From: Pseudomonadales bacterium
Lineage (GTDB): Bacteria > Pseudomonadota > Gammaproteobacteria > Pseudomonadales > Halieaceae
NCBI GenBank assembly: GCA_024234735.1
Contig: JACKNV010000004.1
Location: 1 to 64,000 of the forward strand
Length of the DNA: 64,000 bases
Direction: 5' to 3'
Both the position numbers and the translations under genes were made by a program. The notes beneath the pieces are model-generated. The model was not told where the DNA came from. It was given only the letters and a program-made list of their open reading frames with translations, and did not search any database. Of this stretch, positions 27,910 through 35,800 are shown one piece after another (the first letter of the stretch is position 1; the number at the start of each line of letters is the position of its first letter).

Positions 27910-29712
27910 ATGTCAAGCACTGACAAACCTCGCCACCGCGCGAAAATTCTGGTCAGCGATGACGACCAGATTGTGCGCCTGCTCACTCGCCAATGCCTCG
28001 AAGCTGAGGGCATGGCGGTGGTCGAGGCCGCCGACGGCCCGGAAACCCTGGAAGTATTCGTCCGAGAGCGGCCTGACCTGGTTTTCCTGGACGTCGAAAT
28101 GCCCGGCATGACCGGCCTCGAGGTTTGCGAGCGCATCCGCCAGCTGCCCCAGGGTGAAAACATTCCCATCATGATCGTCACCGGCTCGGATGACCGCCAG
28201 TCGATAGACGCCGGCTTCCAGGCCGGGGCCACACAGTACAAGACCAAACCGGTCAACTGGTCGCTGCTGGGACGCGACGTGCAGTATATGCTGCGCGCCA
28301 GCAATGCCTTCAACGCCCTGAAGCGTCAGGAGGACCGGCTGCGCTACCTGGCCTACTACGATCCCCTGACCAGCCTGCCGAACCGGCGCAGCTTCAACGA
28401 ACAACTCAACCGGATCCTCAAGCGCAGCCAGCGCCGCAACTCCAATGCCGCGTTGATGTTCATCGACCTCGATCACTTCAAGCGCATCAACGACTCCATC
28501 GGCCACGGCCGCGGCGACCGGCTGCTGGTCGAAATCGCCAAGCGCCTGACCATGGAACTGCGCGAGGACGACGCCGTCAACTATCTGTCCGAGGACGATG
28601 AAGACGATGACAGCATCAGCCCCGAGATAGCCCGCCTCGGGGGCGACGAATTTACTGTCGTGCTGTCTGATGTGGAAGACACCATGCATGTCGAGCGGGT
28701 CGCCAGCCGCATACTGCAATCTCTCTCGGAACCCATAGCCCTGCAGTCACATAACCCGGTGGTCACCCCCAGCATTGGCATAGCCATATACCCGCACGAC
28801 GGCAAAGACCCGGACACGCTGGTGCGCAACGCCGATACCGCCATGTACGTCGCCAAGGCGGAGGGCAGGGCCTGCTACCGCTTTTACGATGAGGAGATGA
28901 ACTCCCGGGCGGTGGAACAGCTGAAGATGGAGGAGGAGTTGCGCCACGCACTGCGCAACAACGAGCTGGAGCTGCGTTACCAGCCGCAGATCGACATCCA
29001 CTCCGGGGAAGTTGTCAGCATGGAAGCGCTGGTGCGCTGGAAGCATCCGGAGCGCGGCATGGTTTCGCCCCTGGAATTCATTCCCGTGGCCGAACGTACC
29101 GGGCAGATCATCGAACTGGGCGAATGGGTCATGGGAGAAGTGGCCCGCCACTGCCTGTACTGGGACTCCCTGGGCATCCGGCCATTTCGTATCTGCGTGA
29201 ACATCTCGCCCCTGCAGTTCAACCAGGGCGACCTGCCCGACTGGATCCTGCGCTTTCTCGAGCACTCCCAGCTCGCCCCGGATCGCCTTGAACTGGAACT
29301 GACCGAAAGTGCGATCATGACCGACGCGGAGACCAATATCGCCAAGCTGCGCGCCCTCAAGGAGATCGGCCTGCACCTGGCGGTTGACGATTTCGGCACC
29401 GGCTATTCCTCTTTGAGCTACCTGAAGCGCTTTCCCATCGACACCCTCAAGATAGACCAGAGCTTTGTTGCAGACCTCCATCGGGCCGATGGCGCGGCCA
29501 TTGTCGACGCGATAATCGCCCTGGCCAAGAGTCTCAACCTGCGGGTGATTGCCGAGGGAATCGAGGACGAGAACCAACTGTCCTACCTGGTGGACAAGCA
29601 GGCCGACCTGCTGCAAGGCTTCTACTTCTCCCGGCCGATCTACCCCGAAGACGTTCCGGGAATGCTGCGGCAGAAGTTTTCCTGGGATTTCCGGGAAACC
29701 GGCACGAGCTGA
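27910..29712 (+). CDS. response-regulator GGDEF-EAL protein
   Basis: ATG at 27910 (MSSTDKPRHRAKILVSDDDQ) is preferred; an in-frame ATG at 27862 would add 16 residues and neither has a strong ribosome-binding site. Of 600 residues, the first 125 form a classical receiver with Asp61 in LVFLDVEMPGMTG and a conserved TKPV lysine. The GGDEF motif is RLGGDEF (244-248) and the EAL motif MEALVRWKHPERG (372 on), with ELTESAIM, VDDFGTGYSSL and IAEGIE present. The cyclase domain has a very acidic insertion (LSEDDEDDDSISPE) just before the signature. A sensor kinase must phosphorylate it, but none is adjacent. It follows another GGDEF-EAL gene and precedes a subtilase gene by 19 nt. Confidence 0.93.
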   Translation: MSSTDKPRHRAKILVSDDDQIVRLLTRQCLEAEGMAVVEAADGPETLEVFVRERPDLVFLDVEMPGMTGLEVCERIRQLPQGENIPIMIVTGSDDRQSIDAGFQAGATQYKTKPVNWSLLGRDVQYMLRASNAFNALKRQEDRLRYLAYYDPLTSLPNRRSFNEQLNRILKRSQRRNSNAALMFIDLDHFKRINDSIGHGRGDRLLVEIAKRLTMELREDDAVNYLSEDDEDDDSISPEIARLGGDEFTVVLSDVEDTMHVERVASRILQSLSEPIALQSHNPVVTPSIGIAIYPHDGKDPDTLVRNADTAMYVAKAEGRACYRFYDEEMNSRAVEQLKMEEELRHALRNNELELRYQPQIDIHSGEVVSMEALVRWKHPERGMVSPLEFIPVAERTGQIIELGEWVMGEVARHCLYWDSLGIRPFRICVNISPLQFNQGDLPDWILRFLEHSQLAPDRLELELTESAIMTDAETNIAKLRALKEIGLHLAVDDFGTGYSSLSYLKRFPIDTLKIDQSFVADLHRADGAAIVDAIIALAKSLNLRVIAEGIEDENQLSYLVDKQADLLQGFYFSRPIYPEDVPGMLRQKFSWDFRETGTS

Positions 29713-29731
29713 ATACCCAGGCACCTTGCCC

Positions 29732-31747
29732 ATGCGTCATTCAGTTGTCCCGTTTCTGGTCACGGCGTGCCTGCTGCTGGGTGGCCGGCCGGCAACCGCC
29801 CAGCAGGCCGAACCGCTGACAGTGTTCCTCCAGGGAGCTTCCGCCCAGGCCCTGAGGGAACTGGTTGAAGCCAGCGGCGGCAGCGTTACCCACGAGCTGC
29901 ACATTATCGACGCGGTCGGGGCACAGCTGTCGCGCCAGCAGCTGGTGCAGGTTCTCGACTCGCCACTGGTGAGCCGGTATTACGATGACCTGGCCACTCC
30001 TCCACCTGAGGAAGAACCCGCCGAGCGTGACTGTGACGTGGCGGGCTCCCTGCAACTTCAGATATCCCGAACGGGTATAGGTTGGACGCTATTCAACAAG
30101 CAGCCCTCCCCCGCTCCCCTGCGTCGGCTGGAAATCGGCTGGCCGAAAGAGGCCGGCACCCTCGCCGGCATTGAACTGGGCAGGCAGCCGGTCAAACTAC
30201 CCACCGGGAACGCGAACGCAAACAGTCCACTGGTGATAGACCTCCCCGGCACCGCGCAGGACACCCCCACCTACCTGGCGGGTGAGGAGAAACTGCTTGT
30301 TCATTTAGTGCCCCCCGCCACCGAACTCCCATCCGCGAGCCCCCTCCCGAAACAACGCGATTTCACCCTCAAGGCGGATTTTGGCGAAGACTGCTCGATT
30401 GAACTGCTGCCGGCCTATGACAACAATCACGAGAACTTCTACTACAACAGCGTGGCCGGGGTGGAGGCACTGCAGCTACTGGGCGTCACCGGCAAGGGTG
30501 TGACCGTGGCGGTGATCGACTCCGGGCTATGGGAGCACCCGGCCCTGGCCCGTGACACCTCCGGAAACAATCGGGTCGTCGCCCGCTACGATGCCATCAA
30601 CGACCGCATGTCGGAGGTGGTGTTCGACGCCAGCGGCCACGGCACTCACATGACCAGCGTGATTGCCCACAGCGGCCCGGTCACCGCGAGCGGGCAGGCA
30701 ACGGGCAGCTACAAAGGGGTCGCCCCGGATGTGAACCTGGTAGCTGTTAAGGCCTTCGACGTCGCCGGCCAGGGTGACTTCCTGGATATTGTGCGCGCTG
30801 TCCAGTGGGTGGTGGACAACCGGGAGAAATACAATATCAGGGTACTGAACCTATCCTTCTCGGCCAGGCCACGGTGGCACTATTGGCAGGACCCGATCAA
30901 CCAGGCCATCATGCGCGCCTGGGCGGCCGGTATCACAGTGGTTGCGGCGGCCGGGAACGAGGGCCCCGATTCCATGACCATCGGTTCACCCGGCAACCTG
31001 CCGTATATCATCACCGTGGGTGCCGTGACCGACTCCTGGACCCCCGAAACCAGGGATGACGACTATATTCCCGACTTTTCCTCCCGCGGCCCCACGCCCA
31101 ATGCCCATATCAAACCGGACCTGGTGGCACCCGGGGGCCACATCACTGGCATAACCCGGCCGGGGTCAGGATTGACCCGGGAGCACCCCGAGTACCTGCT
31201 TGGCAGCGGTGAGTTCGTCATGACCGGCTCGTCCCAGGCCAGCGCGCTGGTTTCCGGAATAGTCGCATTGCTGCTGCAACTGGAGCCCGACCTGGCCCCG
31301 GATGACGTAAAGTGCAAGCTGCTGAGCAGCGCCGAGCCAGCCCTGAACCGGGACGGCCTGCTCGCTTACAGCCCCTTCCAGCAGGGCCATGGCTATGTCA
31401 ACGCCACCCGGGCAGTCACCCTGGGCGAGAAAGGCTGCGGCAACCCGGAGCTCGACATCCAGCGCGAGATCAGGGGGGAGGGGCATTTTACCGGTCCCGC
31501 CATTGTCGATGAGGACGGTGAAGTCAGCCTGCCCGGGTTGTCGACGATGGTATCCCCGGAACCTGCCGAAAAAGGCTTCAGCGACAACCGCAGGTGGGGC
31601 GTAAAAGCCCATATCGAACGCCAGGGGAGCCCATCTACCGTACCCCCGGACGACTCTGCCGGAGAGGCGGCCCCCTTCGACTGGATGGAAGTATACATAC
31701 AGGAAAAGGCCGCCATCGAGAACCTGTCACGGAATCGCCCCCAGTAG
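29732..31747 (+). CDS. secreted subtilisin-like serine protease (S8)
   Basis: ATG at 29732 (MRHSVVPFLVTACLLLGG) provides a clear signal peptide ending near ATAQQ, giving a 671-residue precursor. The catalytic triad is Asp263 (VAVIDSGLW), His303 (SGHGTHMTS) and Ser501 (MTGSSQASALVSG); the usual GTSMA is varied to GSSQA but the nucleophile is kept. The oxyanion Asn lies in AAAGNEGP. The first 220 residues include a probable propeptide (TVFLQGASAQALRELV) and an unrecognised region. The last 110 residues are Pro/Gly/acid-rich and may be a cleaved tail. It follows the c-di-GMP gene by 19 nt, suggesting co-regulation of secreted proteolysis with the sessile/motile switch (inferred). Confidence 0.9.
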   Translation: MRHSVVPFLVTACLLLGGRPATAQQAEPLTVFLQGASAQALRELVEASGGSVTHELHIIDAVGAQLSRQQLVQVLDSPLVSRYYDDLATPPPEEEPAERDCDVAGSLQLQISRTGIGWTLFNKQPSPAPLRRLEIGWPKEAGTLAGIELGRQPVKLPTGNANANSPLVIDLPGTAQDTPTYLAGEEKLLVHLVPPATELPSASPLPKQRDFTLKADFGEDCSIELLPAYDNNHENFYYNSVAGVEALQLLGVTGKGVTVAVIDSGLWEHPALARDTSGNNRVVARYDAINDRMSEVVFDASGHGTHMTSVIAHSGPVTASGQATGSYKGVAPDVNLVAVKAFDVAGQGDFLDIVRAVQWVVDNREKYNIRVLNLSFSARPRWHYWQDPINQAIMRAWAAGITVVAAAGNEGPDSMTIGSPGNLPYIITVGAVTDSWTPETRDDDYIPDFSSRGPTPNAHIKPDLVAPGGHITGITRPGSGLTREHPEYLLGSGEFVMTGSSQASALVSGIVALLLQLEPDLAPDDVKCKLLSSAEPALNRDGLLAYSPFQQGHGYVNATRAVTLGEKGCGNPELDIQREIRGEGHFTGPAIVDEDGEVSLPGLSTMVSPEPAEKGFSDNRRWGVKAHIERQGSPSTVPPDDSAGEAAPFDWMEVYIQEKAAIENLSRNRPQ

Positions 31748-31803
31748 CCCCCAGAAGCAAGCCCCTTACCTGCCCATGCCACGATCTGCCCCCTGAGGGT
31801 TAC

Positions 31804-31817
31804 TTGATCCAGGTCAA
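31804..31817 (+). promoter_or_regulatory. FNR/ANR-like binding site
   Basis: TTGATCCAGGTCAA matches the FNR-family consensus TTGAT-N4-ATCAA at nine of ten defined positions. A TATATT box at 31836-31841 is placed so that the site would be centred about 38-40 bp upstream of the transcript start, near the position of class II activation. This suggests oxygen-responsive transcription toward the repeat-protein gene. Confidence 0.5.
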
Positions 31818-31915
31818 ATTCCCCCCGGACCGCGCTATATTCAAGGCCCCTAGGCCCCCAGGGACGCCCCGGCAGCGCCTCGGACTTCCCTGACCCCGGC
31901 CACCCCTACCCCAAA

Positions 31916-31931
31916 ATGGGTATGTACCCAT
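31916..31931. promoter_or_regulatory. ATGGGTA-TG-TACCCAT dyad
   Basis: Perfect 7-bp arms are separated by 2 nt in the leader of the repeat-protein gene. Each arm equals a NarL-type heptamer (TACYYMT), but the pair points the opposite way from the canonical 7-2-7 NarL/NarP site, so identity is uncertain. It could also form a small RNA hairpin. Confidence 0.35.
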
Positions 31932-32078
31932 CTTCAAACGCCAGCCCCCCAAACGTATAACGTAGTCAAGCATCCAAGTAAGAAGATGTGACTCGAATCT
32001 CAAGCTGGGACGTGGGCCATGGAACCGCGTCACAAAATAGAAAAGCAGGACGATACAGACTGAAGGCGGGCAAAGACT

Positions 32079-32657
32079 ATGAAGACGACCAAATCACTCG
32101 GATACGCAGGTGTGGGCACCCTGGCCCTGACACTTTTCGCAGCTCCCTCCCTGAGCCTGGCTGAATCCGGCCAGGTAAATGCCAGCGCTCACAGCCTGGT
32201 TCACCGGGTGAGCCACTCGCTGGCAGAGTCGCAAAGCTATACCACCAGCGGCACCTCCGGCTACAAATGGGGCCGCAAAGCCGAGCAAAGCCAGGCCGAT
32301 ACCAAATGGGCAGCGAAAGACGCTTCTCGCTCCGGCTACAAGTGGGGTCAATCCACTACCGCAGAGCCCGCTTCTCAGTCATACGCTGGCTCGGCGTCTT
32401 ACGAGTGGGGTGTGAAGAACTACTCTGAGCAGACTGGCTACAAGTGGGGCCTCAAAAGCTTTGCAGACCAGTCCGGCTACAAGTGGGGTCTCAAGAACTT
32501 CGCAGACCAGTCCGGCTACAAGTGGGGCCTCAAAAACTTCGCCGACCAGTCCGGCTACAAGTGGGGCCTTAAGAGCTTCGCAGACCAGTCTGGATACAAG
32601 TGGGGTCTTAAAAATTTCGCTGAACAAACCGGCTACAAATGGGGCTTGAAGCGCTAA
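32079..32657 (+). CDS. exported GYKWG-repeat protein of unknown function
   Basis: A 192-residue precursor begins MKTTKSLGYAGVGTLALTLF with a Sec signal peptide likely cleaved after LSLA (about residue 28). The mature chain is dominated by the pentapeptide GYKWG, which occurs eight times. The last six copies are in register in a 13-residue tandem repeat of the pattern SGYKWGLK(S/N)FADQ; a degenerate unit (SYEWGVKNYSEQ) precedes them and DTKWAAKD is a weaker relative. There are no cysteines, no membrane segment and no catalytic motif. The composition (Trp, Tyr, Lys, Gly, Ser, Gln) suggests a beta-rich repeat structure, an amyloid-like fibre subunit or a surface/matrix protein. A signal, an adsorbing peptide or a substrate for processing cannot be excluded. 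The gene is monocistronic between its own leader and a strong terminator. I do not recognise the family. Confidence 0.85.
   Translation: MKTTKSLGYAGVGTLALTLFAAPSLSLAESGQVNASAHSLVHRVSHSLAESQSYTTSGTSGYKWGRKAEQSQADTKWAAKDASRSGYKWGQSTTAEPASQSYAGSASYEWGVKNYSEQTGYKWGLKSFADQSGYKWGLKNFADQSGYKWGLKNFADQSGYKWGLKSFADQSGYKWGLKNFAEQTGYKWGLKR
32397..32654 (+). repeat. 39-bp coding tandem repeats (about 6.6 units)
   Basis: The in-frame 39-bp units encode the GYKWG repeat. Adjacent units differ mainly at synonymous positions (for example GGCCTCAAA versus GGTCTCAAG) and at the Ser/Asn position. The mix of near-identity and synonymous drift suggests repeated unit duplication together with selection on the protein sequence. 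The array ends exactly at the stop codon region. Confidence 0.9.
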
Positions 32658-32720
32658 GAAGTAATTTCCCCTAAAGTCAATCATGAAACCAATTTACATT
32701 ACGATTAACTACCGTTCTTA

Positions 32721-32772
32721 AGCGCGAGACAGGAGGGGCTGCCTTCCACCTTCCACCTCGCGCTAATTTTTC
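32721..32772 (+). terminator. rho-independent terminator after the repeat gene
   Basis: The stem AGCGCGAG (32721-32728) pairs with CTCGCGCT (32757-32764) and is followed by AATTTTTC. The 28-nt loop can itself fold (AGGAGG against CCTTCC). It lies about 65 nt past the stop of the repeat gene and isolates it from the following kinase gene. Confidence 0.8.
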
Positions 32773-32885
32773 TTCCTGAATTTTTCTTTTACTGTCATCT
32801 TTGACTAAGTTGACTGCTGGCCTGGTTTCGGCATATCCATTAGACTTTGATCTACATTTCATCGACTTCGTGAAACCAGCATTAT

Positions 32886-35800
32886 ATGAAAGTGCAGGCT
32901 ATCGTTTTTTTTATTTTGATAGCAATGTCAGAGCTTTCGGCTAGTTCCGAAATTACTCCCGAGATTGTTATAGATTTTAAACCAGACCCAATCTCAAAAC
33001 TCCTAACCCAACAAACCGTAATTCAGGTATTCCAAGATTCAGAGGGATTTTTATGGATACTCACACAAGAAGGTCTGAGTAAATACAACGGCTTTGAATT
33101 AGAGAACTATAGATACTCACCAACCAACGAGAACTCCATCTCAAGCAACTACGTTACAAGGATAACTGAGGATTCAGATGGCGTACTATGGATCTCAACT
33201 ATGGGTGGAGGATTAAACAGATATAATCGAACTCAAAATAGCTTCTCCTCTATTTTCACAGGTAAAGATCCCAAAAAATCACCGTTCTCTAACGAAATTC
33301 GCACCGTCTACAGAAGTCTCGATGGAAATATACTTATCGGGTATAAAGATGCTTTTAGCTTTTTTAATCCCAGATCAGGTGAGTTTCAGCATGTGGTACC
33401 AAAAACCAAGGACCACCCATTTAGCGGATGGATAGAGCGCTTCGATCAAGCATCCGATGGGACAATATGGGCAGCAACAGACGCCGGTTTGTTAGCTATA
33501 GACCCACATTCAAGGGACATAACCCGGTATCAGCACAACTCTGACAAATCCAAATCTTTGGTTTCAAATAGTTTTTCTAGCCTAACCGTAGACAAGAATG
33601 GGCTTGTATGGGCAGCCTCAAGAAGTAGTGGAATTAGTGTTTTAGATCCAAGTAGTGGGAAGATCAAAAATTTTGTACATGACAAGGAAGCAAACACCTC
33701 TCTATCATCAAACAACTGCAATGACATATATGAAGATAAAGAGGGAAGAATATGGATCGGCACCTATGATGGTTTAGACCTATTTCTTGAAGGGGAAGAT
33801 AATTTCCTCCGATTTTCAAAAAACAACTCTGACCTCCCATCTGAAGCCATAGCAAGCATCTTTCAATCGAGAGAGGGAAAATACTGGATTGGAACCTTTT
33901 ATGGCCTTGCCTCCGGGTTACCAAGTCTATTTACAAAAATTGATACTGTATATGGGGAACTCTCAAGTAACTCCGTCAACGCTTTCGCGGAAACTTTAGA
34001 TGGCAGCCTATGGGTCGGCACGGATGACGGACTAAACCGCCTTCGCCCCGGAGAAACGACATTTGAATGGATCAACGAGTCCACATTTCCATTCATATCC
34101 AGTTCAGATGTAATGAGTCTTCTACCTGTGGAGAATACACTTTGGGTAGGGACTTATGATGGAGGCTTAAACCAGATAAACATAGAATCTGGCGAAACAA
34201 CAATTTACGCACATAGTCGACTTGATAAGCACTCCATTGGCTCTAATGGTATCACCTCTATTCTATACACACGCGATAAAAAACTACTCGTTGGTACTTT
34301 TGGCGGAGGTTTGAGTGTTTTGAATCAAGAGTCCGGGACTTTTACTAACTACGTTCATGACGCAAACGACAACTCATCTATTAGTAATGACTATGTAATC
34401 GCACTTTTTCAGGATTCATTTAACCTTATTTGGATCGGCACAGAAAGAGGACTCAATCTGTTTGATCCAGAATCAGGAAAGTTCAAACACTTTTACGCTG
34501 ACAGCAACAATCCCAAAAGTGTTTCCAGCAATATGGTTTGGGCGTTTCACGAAGATAAGCAGAGACGCCTCTGGCTCGGAACAAGCGGAGGCGGCCTAAA
34601 TCGCTGGGACCCCGAGGACCGAGAAGCTGGAATAGTTAATTTTCAGAAGTTTTCGGAAGCTCTCTCACTACCCAGCTCTAACATTTATGGAATTCAAAGT
34701 GACAACAACGGGACGATATGGCTATCACATAATAAGGGTTTAACAAGCTTTGACCCAGAGAAATTGGCAACTTCCCAATATGGCGTCAGAGACGGACTAC
34801 AGGACTCCGAATTCAACATGGGCGCGGTTTTTAAAGCTGCATCCGGAGAGCTTTACTTTGGAGGAAATAGGGGCTTTAACATTGTTCCCGCTGACGGAGT
34901 TAAAGCTAATTCTGTTATTCCAGAGGTTTCGATTGCTGATATTAGAGTAATGAATGTAAGTAAAACTTACGATGTGCCATACAACGAACTTAATTCATTA
35001 GAATTGGAATATGAAGACCGAATGCTATCTGTGGAGTTCTTTGCATCAGATTACTCCAACCCTCAGCTCATACAGTACGCATACAAGCTAGAAGGCATCA
35101 ACCCTGACTGGGTAATCTCACCTGAATCACATATTGCTTCTTTTACCACCCTACCCCCTGGAAAATATGACCTGAAATTAGCTGCAGCAAGTCCGAATGG
35201 AGCCTGGAACTGGGACGGAAAAACTCTTCCAATTGTAGTTAACCCACTTCCATGGCTAAGTCCAATCGCTTATACAGTTTATGCTCTGATTGGACTGAGT
35301 TTTATAGCAGGAATCACTTTGCAGCAAAATCGCAAAGCCAAAGAAGCACTCTCGAGAGAAAAAGAACTACAAGACAAAGTCAGGGAAAGAACTTCTGATT
35401 TACAAGAAGCCAGGCTCATTGCAGAAGATGCAAACAAAGCGAAATCAAATTTTTTGGCTACAATGAGCCACGAAATACGCACCCCGATGCATGGAATGAT
35501 TGGGATGACAGAGTTACTGATGCATACCAACCTAACGGAGCAACAGCGCCGCTTCGCAGAAGCAGCGCATAATAGCGGGGAAACTCTATTAAATCTTATT
35601 AATGAAATACTAGATTTCTCTAAAATAGAAGCAGCTAAAGTGGAATTGGATATTGTCGAATTTGACCCAATAGCGCTAGTTGACGAGATATGTTACTTAC
35701 AAGGGGAGCCCGCTTATCGAAAAGGCATTGAAGTATTCAATTGCTTTAATACAAATATGCAACATCGTCTTGTAGGTGACCCAACCAAGATCAGACAAAT

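Larger units (their letters stand above)
31748..32078 (+). promoter_or_regulatory. 331-nt leader region before the GYKWG-repeat gene
   Basis: No convincing gene lies here. From left to right it holds an FNR/ANR-like site (31804-31817), a TATATT -10-like box (31836-31841), a pyrimidine/GC-rich tract, a short dyad (31916-31931), a 14-codon open frame (32019-32063, MEPRHKIEKQDDTD) and the ribosome-binding region of the repeat gene. The arrangement suggests a promoter with a leader of about 230 nt. The short open frame has a poor ribosome-binding site and may be accidental. Confidence 0.45.

Noticed and set aside
31916..31931. Canonical NarL/NarP 7-2-7 site
   Set aside because: The heptamers match the consensus but are in the opposite relative orientation, so only a generic dyad is claimed.
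32397..32654. Regular 39-bp repeats resembling a CRISPR array
   Set aside because: There are no unique spacers; the repeats are contiguous, in frame and encode a protein repeat.
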